Shown in pieces: positions 22,399 through 30,075 of a stretch of 34,660 nt of DNA; within the stretch, counting starts at the first letter, position 1, and each line of letters begins with the position of its first letter. The notes under the pieces are model-generated. The model saw only the letters and a program-made list of their open reading frames with translations, was not told the origin of the DNA and did no database searches. The DNA is taken from positions 1 to 34,660 of IMG/VR virus record IMGVR_UViG_3300017733_000017; one strand, written 5' to 3'. The stretch comes from a virus. Both the position numbers and the translations under genes were made by a program.

Positions 22399-22628
22399 TG
22401 ACTGACAGAGAAATTCTTGAAAAACGTCTTGACTTGTTTAATAGCGATGCCTGGACTATTTTTATAAAAGAGTTAGAGGACATGGCTGAATCACTAGAAA
22501 ACATACAGACGATAGAAGACGAGAAGACGCTTTTTCTACGGAAAGGGCAGGTAGATATGCTAAATATGTTTATTAATTTAGAGGAGACTACCAAACTAGC
22601 GTTGGATCAATTAGAGTTAGACCTTTAA
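22398..22628 (+). CDS. Small helical protein after portal
   Basis: 76 residues, acidic and helical, with start and stop overlapping the portal end (TAATG). It sits between portal and scaffold, so a small assembly factor is plausible. No family recognised. Confidence 0.65.
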   Translation: MTDREILEKRLDLFNSDAWTIFIKELEDMAESLENIQTIEDEKTLFLRKGQVDMLNMFINLEETTKLALDQLELDL

Positions 22629-22679
22629 TCCCAACATATTTTAACTCCATAATCTTTATACAGGACGGAGGTTAGTACT

Positions 22680-23471
22680 ATGGATAGTGTTGTTGTAGAA
22701 GCAGAACAAGAAGTTGAACTAGAAGAAGGCGCAGAGTATGCGAACATCGAAGAGGCTCCCCAAGTGGAACAACCTCAGGAAGAACCGCAAGTGGACTTGC
22801 CTGACAAGTTTAAGAACAAGTCGATGGAAGACATTGTTTCTTCCTACGAAAACTTGGAAAGAGAACTTGGAAGGAAGGGACAAGAACTAGGCGAGCTTCG
22901 TAAACTTACGGACGGTATTCTTCAACAACAAGTTACCACTAGTCAAAACGGAACAGAAGAGCCAGAAGAGGATTTAGATTTTTTTGATGATCCTGACAAA
23001 GCCGTCAGTAAAGCCATTGAAAATCATCCAAAGTTCCGTCAGTTTGAAGAGCAGCAAAAAACACAGCATGTTCAAGCTACAACTCAACGACTGAAAGAGG
23101 CACATCCTGATTATCTTGAAATCGTAGGAGATTCCAAGTTTCAGGAGTGGGTTCAAGGAAGCCCGATACGTAAGCAGCTATTTGTAGCAGCACACAACTA
23201 TAACTTAGACTCCGCTTTGGAACTTATAGGTAACTGGAAAGAACGAGCCTTAATTAGTAACACAAGCGAAGCCGAAGCAAACAAAGCTGCTGAACGAGAA
23301 CAAGCCATGAAGGCAGGAAAAGGCGTATCTAGGACTTCTTCAGAATCTACATCCGGTAAAAAAATCTACCGTAGGGCTGATCTAATCAGACTTAAAACAA
23401 ATGATCCTGAGCGTTACGAAACTTTGCAGGATGAAATACTTGCAGCATACGCAGAGGGTCGAGTCAAATAA
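22680..23471 (+). CDS. Capsid scaffolding protein
   Basis: 263 residues after GGACGGAGG. The N-terminus is strongly acidic (Glu/Gln/Val), the centre is helical with a D-L-D-F-F-D-D-P-D-K turn, and the C-terminus is basic. These features and the position directly before the capsid gene are typical of scaffolds, which guide procapsid assembly and leave before packaging. Confidence 0.82.
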   Translation: MDSVVVEAEQEVELEEGAEYANIEEAPQVEQPQEEPQVDLPDKFKNKSMEDIVSSYENLERELGRKGQELGELRKLTDGILQQQVTTSQNGTEEPEEDLDFFDDPDKAVSKAIENHPKFRQFEEQQKTQHVQATTQRLKEAHPDYLEIVGDSKFQEWVQGSPIRKQLFVAAHNYNLDSALELIGNWKERALISNTSEAEANKAAEREQAMKAGKGVSRTSSESTSGKKIYRRADLIRLKTNDPERYETLQDEILAAYAEGRVK

Positions 23472-23494
23472 TTTTATAAAGAAAGGAGCTAATT

Positions 23495-24418
23495 ATGGCT
23501 TTGGGTACTGGTCATCAGACGATCACGACAGGGGCAACTTTTATACCTGAGTTGTGGTCCGATGAAGTAATTGCTGGGTACAAGAAAAATCTTGTGCTTG
23601 GTGGTCTTGTCACTAAAATTAATCACTCAGGAAAAAAGGGGGATACTATTCACATTCCTAAGCCTGTTCGTGGTTCCGCTGCTGTTAAAGCTGCAAACAC
23701 TCAAGTAACGCTTCAGGGCGATACTCACAGTGAAGTGCAGGTCAGCATTAACAAACACTATGAGTATTCTGTACTCATGGAAGACATCACGGAAGTTCAA
23801 GCTCTTCAGTCTCTTCGTCGGTTCTACACTGACGATGCTGGTTATGCTTTGGCTACACAAGTAGATACCGATCTGTTTACGCTTACAGAAGCTCTTCAGG
23901 GTGGTACGGTAGGAGGTACTGGTGCGGCGTTGTACGAAAAAGCTGTCATTGGCGGCAATGGTACAACTCTATACACGGGTAACTCCACAAACGCTACGGA
24001 TATTACGGATGCAGGTATTAGGGCTATGATCCTAAAACTTGACAACGCTGATATTCCTTCGGATAATCGCTTTATGGTTATTCCTCCGATTGCCGCTAAT
24101 GATATGTTGGCTATTAACCGTTTTACTGAACAACAGTTTATCGGTAATGGCGAAGCTATCAAGACCGGAAAAATCGGTAGCATCTATGGAATGGACGTTT
24201 ATGTTTCTTCAAACTGCCCGTCCATTAACTCCGATGCCCAACGTGTCGGTGTTATGATGCACAAGGATGCCCTTTGCTTTGCGGAGCAAATGGGTGTTCG
24301 GTCTCAGACGCAATACAAGCAAGAGTATCTTGGTGATCTGTTCACTGCCGATACGCTTTATGGCGTTGCGGAACTCCGCGACGATGCTGGTGTAGCGTTT
24401 GTTGTTCCTGCTACCTAA
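23495..24418 (+). CDS. Major capsid protein
   Basis: 307 residues after AAAGGAGC. The N-terminus T-F-I-P-E-L-W-S-D-E-V and then K-K-G-D-T-I-H-I-P-K-P match the HK97-fold coat proteins of many marine podoviruses. It follows the scaffold and should form the icosahedral shell. The C-terminal D-D-A-G-V-A-F-V-V-P also fits that group. Confidence 0.92.
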   Translation: MALGTGHQTITTGATFIPELWSDEVIAGYKKNLVLGGLVTKINHSGKKGDTIHIPKPVRGSAAVKAANTQVTLQGDTHSEVQVSINKHYEYSVLMEDITEVQALQSLRRFYTDDAGYALATQVDTDLFTLTEALQGGTVGGTGAALYEKAVIGGNGTTLYTGNSTNATDITDAGIRAMILKLDNADIPSDNRFMVIPPIAANDMLAINRFTEQQFIGNGEAIKTGKIGSIYGMDVYVSSNCPSINSDAQRVGVMMHKDALCFAEQMGVRSQTQYKQEYLGDLFTADTLYGVAELRDDAGVAFVVPAT

Positions 24419-24421
24419 GTA

Positions 24422-24459
24422 GTTAAAGGGAGGCTCTGGTTTAAGGGGCCTCCCACTAC
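24422..24459 (+). promoter_or_regulatory. Strong hairpin after the capsid gene
   Basis: GGGAGGC (24428-24434) pairs with GCCTCCC (24448-24454), with three more inner pairs (two of them G-U) and possible GTAGT/ACTAC pairing outside. No U-run follows, so partial termination, RNase processing or mRNA protection is more likely than full termination. Confidence 0.65.
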
Positions 24460-24478
24460 TACAACAAGGGGCTAAGTT

Positions 24479-25054
24479 ATGATTACTTTAGAAGATGCTT
24501 TATCGGATACAAGTTATAATCTAGAGCTTGAACGTATTAAAAATAAAATAGCCCGACTGTATAGAGAGCTTCTTCTTAAGTCATTTAAACAGTCAAACCC
24601 CGGAGCTACTGAAGAACAAATAGCTAGTTTTTTAGAGGAAAACGAACTAGAATTTAAAGGGGACGGGTTTGATGAAGAGGCAGAAGACCTACAGAGTTTA
24701 ATAGATTTACTTATGCACGAGAACGAAGAGCTTGACGAAGTTAAGGAAAAGGACTACGAAAAGCATGACGTTCAAAAAGGAAGTAAAGCTAAGGAAGTTT
24801 CCGAGGGAAGACCCGCTCCTAAAACCGCAAATATTAAGGCTGCACAAGGGGGATTGTTTACTCCTTCCGATAAAAGAAAAAAACCAAGAATTACAGAGGT
24901 TTCCGTTCCGACACCTACAGGTCGCATTAAAAGAGTGGCAACGGATAATCCTAAAGTTCGTACTGAGCAGTTAAGTGCTGTATGGGAAAAAGAAAGAGAA
25001 AAACTACTTGCGTTAGTTCGTGAACGAAACAAGGAATATGGTGTGGTATTATGA
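24479..25054 (+). CDS. Hypothetical structural-region protein
   Basis: 191 residues: an acidic helical N-terminal half, then a Lys/Arg/Pro-rich linker with P-T-P-T-G-R-I-K-R-V, and a helical end (W-E-K-E-R-E-K-L-L-A-L). It lies after capsid and before the fibre genes. A virion or assembly role is inferred from position only. Confidence 0.6.
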   Translation: MITLEDALSDTSYNLELERIKNKIARLYRELLLKSFKQSNPGATEEQIASFLEENELEFKGDGFDEEAEDLQSLIDLLMHENEELDEVKEKDYEKHDVQKGSKAKEVSEGRPAPKTANIKAAQGGLFTPSDKRKKPRITEVSVPTPTGRIKRVATDNPKVRTEQLSAVWEKEREKLLALVRERNKEYGVVL

Positions 25055-25170
25055 AACCAGTAAAGAACAGAGTTGCCGGAAAATTTGTCAAAAAGAAAAA
25101 GAAAAAAATGACAGAAGAAAAGAAAAAGAAAAATTTAGCTCGTTGGGCAGGAGAAAGGCTTAGAGGTTAA
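25051..25170 (+). CDS. Tiny Lys-rich protein (39 aa)
   Basis: Its ATG overlaps the previous stop as ATGA. The product has two poly-Lys runs and ends L-A-R-W-A-G-E-R-L-R-G. It is similar in style to the basic miniproteins at 18400 and 5166-5348. Function unknown. Confidence 0.55.
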   Translation: MKPVKNRVAGKFVKKKKKKMTEEKKKKNLARWAGERLRG

Positions 25171-25172
25171 TT

Positions 25173-25370
25173 ATGCCAAGAGGAAGAACTAAACCTTTAT
25201 TTAAACCTTTTCCTAAGCCCCCTACGCCAAAGTGGGATAGGCAACAGTTGTTTATGAAACTATCAAATCAAAGACAAGAGGAACGCTCTCCTTTTGATTC
25301 AGGAGATGCAGCATTATACGGTAGCGAAAAATCACTTTACGGGATAGCCCGATATTCTTCAAGGAGTTAA
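25173..25370 (+). CDS. Small Pro/Lys-rich hypothetical protein
   Basis: 65 residues, starting 2 bases after the previous stop. The N-terminus is rich in Pro and Lys, followed by a polar helix and S-L-Y-G turns. No family recognised. Confidence 0.55.
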   Translation: MPRGRTKPLFKPFPKPPTPKWDRQQLFMKLSNQRQEERSPFDSGDAALYGSEKSLYGIARYSSRS

Positions 25371-25374
25371 ATAA

Positions 25375-25947
25375 ATGAGCGATTATACAATTCAAGTTAG
25401 CTGGTCCGGTAAAGATGCTCTGGCTGATTCTGATGCAAACAAAATTATTTCTGGTGGAGATTTTAACACAGAGTTTTCTGCTGTACGAACAGCGGTTAAT
25501 ACTAAATACGACTCAGATGATTTAGGTGTAACTCTTCAACAGTTTGATGCAGCTACGGTTAAAAACGATGAGGCAACTAATTTTAACGACAACATTGTTT
25601 CTCGTCTTAATCTTAAAGACTACGGCGAAGTTACCAACGCTATAGGAGCTACTGGTGGCGGTACGCAAGACATTGACCTGACGGCTGGCAACTCAGTTAG
25701 TGCAACAGTTGATACCGGCGCAAATACTTTTACCTTTAGCAACCCTACTGCCAGTGACGAACAGTGTGGCTTTGTTTTGTACCTAACCAACGGTGGAAGT
25801 CAAACAGTTAATTGGCCAGCATCTGTAGATTTTGCTGGTGGAACAGCCCCGACTTTGACGACTTCTGGAGTTGATGTGCTTTGTTTTACATCGATAGATG
25901 CCGGAACCCGTTGGTATGGGTTTGCTGCTGGATTGGACATGAAATAA
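25375..25947 (+). CDS. Tail fibre / receptor-binding module protein
   Basis: 190 residues. The N-terminus (S-W-S-G-K-D-A-L-A-D-S-D, F-N-T-E-F-S-A-V) is typical of short marine phage fibres. After about residue 90 a Gly/Thr/Ser-rich beta domain follows, ending R-W-Y-G-F. The stop overlaps the start of the LamG-like gene. Trimeric fibre or adaptor is likely. Confidence 0.65.
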   Translation: MSDYTIQVSWSGKDALADSDANKIISGGDFNTEFSAVRTAVNTKYDSDDLGVTLQQFDAATVKNDEATNFNDNIVSRLNLKDYGEVTNAIGATGGGTQDIDLTAGNSVSATVDTGANTFTFSNPTASDEQCGFVLYLTNGGSQTVNWPASVDFAGGTAPTLTTSGVDVLCFTSIDAGTRWYGFAAGLDMK

Positions 25948-26696
25948 TGACGGGCTTCCGTAATTTGCTTATGGCCGCTGCCGGAACGGGGGGCGCGTTT
26001 GAAGTGGATAAATCGGGTCTCTTCGTAAAAGCAGATGCCGAGTTTTTGTCTGCCGACAGCGGTTTTGGAACGCCGACCAATGCTGACATTGGCACGTTAA
26101 GCATGTGGTTTAAACGCGCCAGCGTCGGGGGTTCAAACCTACGATTATTTACTCACGGCAGCGGCGGCTCCGTTCAAATCCAGGGATACTTTACCAGTGC
26201 GAATAAGTTAGTTATCGGAAACGGAACTGAAATAACAATTACAAATACGTTTACCTCGACCACCGCGTGGCAACATCTGGTCGTTCGCGTAGATACCTCG
26301 CAAAGCACCTCCAGTAATCGCGTTAGGCTTTATTTGGACGGCTCGCAAATTAGCAGCTTTGATGCTGCTAGTTATCCCAGCCAAAATGGCAATGTGTTTA
26401 CCTCAACTGGCTGGAGAATTGCTAGTTGGTCGGGATCAACGGCGCATACTTTTGACGGTCGGATGGCGGAGGTCATATACTGCGATGGTCAAAGTCTAGC
26501 ACCGACAGCTTTTGCAGAGGATAACGGTGGCACTTGGACCCCGATTGATCCTACCTCCAATACTTTTGGATCAAATGGCTTTTATTTAAACTTCGCTTCA
26601 TCTGGCAGCGATCTAGGCGATGATGCCAGCGGAAATTCTAACGATTTTACCAACAACAATGCTGCTACGCAATCAACTGATACGCCAACTAGCTAA
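25947..26696 (+). CDS. LamG/concanavalin-like receptor-binding protein
   Basis: 249 residues from ATG 25947 (TAATG overlap with the previous stop); the longer frame upstream lies inside that gene. A beta-sandwich with L-S-M-W-F-K-R, W-Q-H-L-V-V-R-V-D-T, R-L-Y-L-D-G and F-D-G-R-M-A-E-V-I-Y is the LamG_3 type, often carbohydrate-binding. The segment is visibly richer in G+C and in GCG/GGC/CGC codons than its neighbours, suggesting acquisition. It ends after D-D-A-S-G-N-S-N-D-F ... D-T-P-T-S, a point where longer homologues, as I recall, continue. Confidence 0.75.
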   Translation: MTGFRNLLMAAAGTGGAFEVDKSGLFVKADAEFLSADSGFGTPTNADIGTLSMWFKRASVGGSNLRLFTHGSGGSVQIQGYFTSANKLVIGNGTEITITNTFTSTTAWQHLVVRVDTSQSTSSNRVRLYLDGSQISSFDAASYPSQNGNVFTSTGWRIASWSGSTAHTFDGRMAEVIYCDGQSLAPTAFAEDNGGTWTPIDPTSNTFGSNGFYLNFASSGSDLGDDASGNSNDFTNNNAATQSTDTPTS

Positions 26697-26720
26697 AAGT
26701 TAGAAAACTAGGAGAAATTA

Positions 26721-27278
26721 ATGTACGTAATTAAAAACGAAAGTAATGCAATTGTTGCTGACGGCAAGGGAAGAAAGTCATTTAACTCTTTGGCAGTTAT
26801 TTTTAGACCCGATGGCGGTCAAACCAATAATGCCAAAGTGGATGAGCCTTTGTTTGACGAAGGTGGCCAGTCTTTGTTTATCCGTGAAGTTGAACCTCAA
26901 CCCGATAGTAATTTTTACTATTCTTCCTACAACAGCAACGAAGGCTCTTGGACCTCTACGGCAAAAAACCTAGACGATGTTACAGAGACGGTTGACGGTA
27001 AAGAAGTTGTAACTAAGGGTCTTAAATCACAGTGGATTACTAAAACAAAAGAAACAGCAAACTCTTTGTTGGCTCCTACTGATTGGCAAGTGATTGCCAA
27101 AGCAGAACGTGATCGTGCTATTGATTCGAATGTGGCAACTTATCGTGCGGCTGTTATTTCTAAATGTTTAGACATAGAAACAGCAATTACTAATGCTGCT
27201 GATCTTGATACGTTTAAGGCGTTGTTTATTGTACCTAAAAACGGAAACGCTCCGATCCACGATTGGCCTGAAGCGTAA
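26721..27278 (+). CDS. Tail fibre assembly chaperone-like protein
   Basis: 185 residues after TAGGAG. The C-terminal L-L-A-P-T-D-W-Q-V-I-A-K-A-E-R-D ... T-Y-R-A-A-V pattern matches the DUF4376/phage tail-fibre assembly type. Its place just after the fibre genes supports a chaperone for fibre folding or attachment. Confidence 0.6.
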   Translation: MYVIKNESNAIVADGKGRKSFNSLAVIFRPDGGQTNNAKVDEPLFDEGGQSLFIREVEPQPDSNFYYSSYNSNEGSWTSTAKNLDDVTETVDGKEVVTKGLKSQWITKTKETANSLLAPTDWQVIAKAERDRAIDSNVATYRAAVISKCLDIETAITNAADLDTFKALFIVPKNGNAPIHDWPEA

Positions 27279-27436
27279 TGGAAGTTAAACCTGTAATAGA
27301 TGCCGCTGCTGTAGCGGGTGGGCTTGGAAGTTGGTTTTCTTTGCTTCCTGATATTGCGGCAGTGTTTACTATTGTGTGGTTATCTATTAGAATTTGGGAA
27401 TCTGAAACCGTAAAAAAATGGATGGATAGGGACTAA
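27278..27436 (+). CDS. Holin-like membrane protein (52 aa)
   Basis: ATG overlaps the fibre chaperone stop (TAATG) and its own stop overlaps the next ATG. A helix of about 20 hydrophobic residues (L-P-D-I-A-A-V-F-T-I-V-W-L-S-I-R-I-W) is followed by a charged end (E-S-E-T-V-K-K-W-M-D-R-D). Size and topology suit a small holin or pinholin at the start of the lysis cassette. Another membrane candidate lies at 28539. Confidence 0.6.
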   Translation: MEVKPVIDAAAVAGGLGSWFSLLPDIAAVFTIVWLSIRIWESETVKKWMDRD

Positions 27437-27960
27437 TGGACCCGGTTACTATAGCCACTGCCATAGCCACAACGAGAACGTTAGTAAAAAGCGCAAAGCA
27501 CGTTAAGGATATTGCAAAGGGTTTAGATGATCTTTTTACTGCACAAGAAGCAGACCAAAAACCAGAAACTAAAGGTAAACCCAAAAGTCGTACACAACAA
27601 ATAATTAATATACGAGCAAAGGAAGGTGACGATGCTTTTGATGATGATACTTCTCTTGGTTCCGTAGCTGCTGATGTTTTAGAAAAAGAACAAATTGCTC
27701 GTAACTTAAAAAGTCTTGAAAGAGAAATAGATAATAAGTGGGGCAAAGGTACATTTAAAAAGATTGAGCTAGAGCGATCTAAACGTATAGCTGAAAAGCA
27801 TAAGAAACAACGTGAAAAACGTGAAGAGGCCCAAAGAAAAGCTGAAGAAGGAAAGTCTTTTTGGGTAAAAACAGCATTAGAAATTTTAAAAGGTATTGCT
27901 GTAATTGGGTTTATTGCTGGAGGAGTGTTTTTACTTTTGCATCTTAAGGCGTCTCAGTAA
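27436..27960 (+). CDS. Coiled-coil protein with C-terminal membrane helix
   Basis: 174 residues. The body is charged and helical, with long Lys/Arg/Glu runs around 115-145, then a single C-terminal hydrophobic helix (I-A-V-I-G-F-I-A-G-G-V-F-L-L-L). The tail-anchored topology and location suggest a lysis-accessory membrane protein. No family is confidently recognised. Confidence 0.6.
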   Translation: MDPVTIATAIATTRTLVKSAKHVKDIAKGLDDLFTAQEADQKPETKGKPKSRTQQIINIRAKEGDDAFDDDTSLGSVAADVLEKEQIARNLKSLEREIDNKWGKGTFKKIELERSKRIAEKHKKQREKREEAQRKAEEGKSFWVKTALEILKGIAVIGFIAGGVFLLLHLKASQ

Positions 27961-28295
27961 TGGATGGCGCAGTTGACATAAAGTTTTTAATTACGTTAGG
28001 CGGTATTATTTTTTCTGTGGCTGGTGCAGCAGCCGTAGGTAAAATGCAAATTAAAGCAATACTAGAATCTTTAGCTGATGTAGAAAAAAGACTTAGAGAA
28101 ATAGATAAACGAATAGATAGTTTAGAAAGTGGGCATGAAGTAGTAGCATCAAAAGTAAAAACATTGGCTGAAATTAATTCAGTTTCTGCTTTGGCTAACC
28201 AGAATAAACAAGTAGCTAAAATGGAAGTATCAATACAACACTTAGAAAAAGAAGTAGACAGGCAACATAAAATGCACAATGGAGTTCACCCATGA
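27960..28295 (+). CDS. N-terminal membrane helix plus coiled coil (spanin-like)
   Basis: 111 residues. A membrane helix near residues 8-27 (F-L-I-T-L-G-G-I-I-F-S) is followed by a long coiled coil. This is the topology of an inner-membrane spanin or a holin accessory. The stop overlaps the next start. Assignment is by topology only. Confidence 0.55.
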   Translation: MDGAVDIKFLITLGGIIFSVAGAAAVGKMQIKAILESLADVEKRLREIDKRIDSLESGHEVVASKVKTLAEINSVSALANQNKQVAKMEVSIQHLEKEVDRQHKMHNGVHP

Positions 28296-28546
28296 CAAAA
28301 CTTTTTTTATTGATATTTCTTTGGCATCAAGATGATACCATAACGCATAACATTGCAATAGTAGAAGAGTGTCCACCTTCAGAAGTTATTATATCTCAAT
28401 TTCAACCAATGCAAGACATGGGAATAATAAAAAGTTGGGCTGGTTATTGTAAAGATATTAGATTTGATCCTCCAAAAAATTCTGAACAAGAAGAACAAAA
28501 AGAACCAGATACAAAAACACAAGGAGCGGAAGAAATAAATGCTTAG
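28292..28546 (+). CDS. Small exported or membrane-associated protein
   Basis: 84 residues with a short hydrophobic N-terminus (T-K-L-F-L-L-I-F-L-W), two later Cys and an acidic C-terminal tail. It has no lipobox, so it is not an obvious outer-membrane spanin. It belongs to the lysis region by position. Confidence 0.55.
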   Translation: MTKLFLLIFLWHQDDTITHNIAIVEECPPSEVIISQFQPMQDMGIIKSWAGYCKDIRFDPPKNSEQEEQKEPDTKTQGAEEINA

Positions 28547-28973
28547 TCTTGTTGGATCAGTACTTGGGTTTGTTACTTCTACTGGCCCTGGTCTGTTTAA
28601 AATGTTTATGGATGCCAAACAAGATCAGCGGGATAAAGAACACGAGCTAAAACTAATGGCTCAACAGGCCCAGGACAAGCGAGACGAGGCTTTAATAGCC
28701 AGCGTAGGCGAAGTAAATATAGCTGTACATAAGAATGTAGATGAACAAACCAAAAGGGCAAGTCAATGGGTTGTAAATCTTTCCGCTACAGTAAGACCGC
28801 TCATTACATATTTCTTTTTCTTGGAATTTGTATTGCTTACTTTTCTTTCGGCATTCGATATGATCAGTCAGGAAATTTTCAGGAACCTATGGTCAGACGA
28901 GATAGTCGGAATCTTCAGTGTTATTATCAGTTTTTGGTTCGGTCAACGCTTAGTGTCGAAATGGTCGAAATGA
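28539..28973 (+). CDS. Holin, 3TM type
   Basis: 144 residues. An amphipathic coiled-coil half is followed by R-P-L-I-T-Y-F-F-F-L-E-F and further hydrophobic segments ending F-G-Q-R-L-V-S-K-W. The W-V ... R-P-L ... F-G-x-R layout is that of the 3TM phage holin family. It lies directly before the endolysin; the endolysin start overlaps its stop. Confidence 0.7.
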   Translation: MLSLVGSVLGFVTSTGPGLFKMFMDAKQDQRDKEHELKLMAQQAQDKRDEALIASVGEVNIAVHKNVDEQTKRASQWVVNLSATVRPLITYFFFLEFVLLTFLSAFDMISQEIFRNLWSDEIVGIFSVIISFWFGQRLVSKWSK

Positions 28974-29422
28974 TAAATGACAAAGGTCTTCACTTACTAA
29001 AGGACTTTGAGGGATTTTCTGAAGAACCATATAAAGACGTAGCTGGAATATGGACAATAGGTTTTGGTTCAATTTATGGTGTAAATGGCAAAAGGGTTAC
29101 TGCTGACCACCCTAACATTACTAAAGATCAAGCAGTAGACTTAATGGAAAGAGATCTTAAGACTACAGAAGGTCGTATTGCTAGTTTAGTTAAGGTCCCT
29201 CTAACGGAAAACCAGTTTGCAGCTTTATGTAGTTTTGTGTACAACGTAGGTTCTGGAGCCTTCCAAAGAAGTACAGCCAGAATGAAGCTAAACCGTAAAG
29301 ACTACTTAGGATGTGCCGATGAGTTCTTAAGATGGAAGTTTGCAGGGGGCAGACCAATAAAGGGACTTCTTCGTAGACGAGTTGCGGAAAGAGAATTATT
29401 TTTAGATGAGGAAATAACATGA
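28970..29422 (+). CDS. Endolysin, GH24 lysozyme-like muramidase
   Basis: 150 residues from ATG 28970, overlapping the holin stop as ATGA; ATG 28961 is an in-frame alternative, and the frame further upstream lies within the holin gene. E14, D23 and T29 (F-E-G-F, K-D, W-T-I-G-F-G) have the exact E-x8-D-x5-T spacing of the T4-lysozyme/GH24 catalytic triad. No signal peptide or SAR helix is seen, so release should need a holin. It cleaves peptidoglycan at the end of infection. Confidence 0.92.
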   Translation: MINDKGLHLLKDFEGFSEEPYKDVAGIWTIGFGSIYGVNGKRVTADHPNITKDQAVDLMERDLKTTEGRIASLVKVPLTENQFAALCSFVYNVGSGAFQRSTARMKLNRKDYLGCADEFLRWKFAGGRPIKGLLRRRVAERELFLDEEIT

Positions 29423-30075
29423 GTTATAGAACAGTTATTGACAAAGTACTTACAAGACTACGAGAAGATACTATAGGCGCAGACTGGTCAGGAGTTATTT
29501 CTGCGGCAGGTAACGTAGATGACTATCAAAAACTTATTGGTGAACTGGTTAATGAAGCTAAGGATATTGTAGAGGACGCTTGGAACTGGACCTCCCTTCG
29601 TTCCATAGAAACTGTAACAACTTCAGCTTCAACAGCAGCTTACGATATGTCTAATGTAACCAGCCGTTCTCGCATCCTTCAGGTTTTTGATAATACAAAC
29701 GATGCAGTCTTAAGACAAATCAGCGATGCTCAATTTCTTAACTACACTTACATAGGTACTACACAAACTGGTCAACCTACTTACTTTCGTTTAAAGGATA
29801 ATGACATACACTTTTGGCCCACACCGGCAGGAGCATACGACATTAAAGTAAACGTAGTTATTCCTCAAACAGACCGTACTCTAGCGGCAGATACTTTTAC
29901 CGTACCTGAAAACCTTATTGTTCTTGGAGCCTACTCTCTTGCACTAAACGAGCGTGGGGAAGACGGGGGTACTGTGTCAGATACTGCTGGACAACGGTTT
30001 ACTCTTTCTTTAACTGACGCTATTTCTCAAGACTCTGATAGGACTGTAGACGAGAATACTTGGTATGCCAGCTAA
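29419..30075 (+). CDS. Head-to-tail adaptor / connector protein
   Basis: 218 residues; the start overlaps the endolysin stop by 4 bases. W-N-W-T-S-L-R ... Y-D-M-S-N-V and I-H-F-W-P-T-P-A are typical of phage adaptor proteins placed under the portal. In podoviruses this ring (T7 gp11 or P22 gp4 analogue) links the portal to the tail. No search was made, so the subfamily is uncertain. Confidence 0.72.
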   Translation: MSYRTVIDKVLTRLREDTIGADWSGVISAAGNVDDYQKLIGELVNEAKDIVEDAWNWTSLRSIETVTTSASTAAYDMSNVTSRSRILQVFDNTNDAVLRQISDAQFLNYTYIGTTQTGQPTYFRLKDNDIHFWPTPAGAYDIKVNVVIPQTDRTLAADTFTVPENLIVLGAYSLALNERGEDGGTVSDTAGQRFTLSLTDAISQDSDRTVDENTWYAS

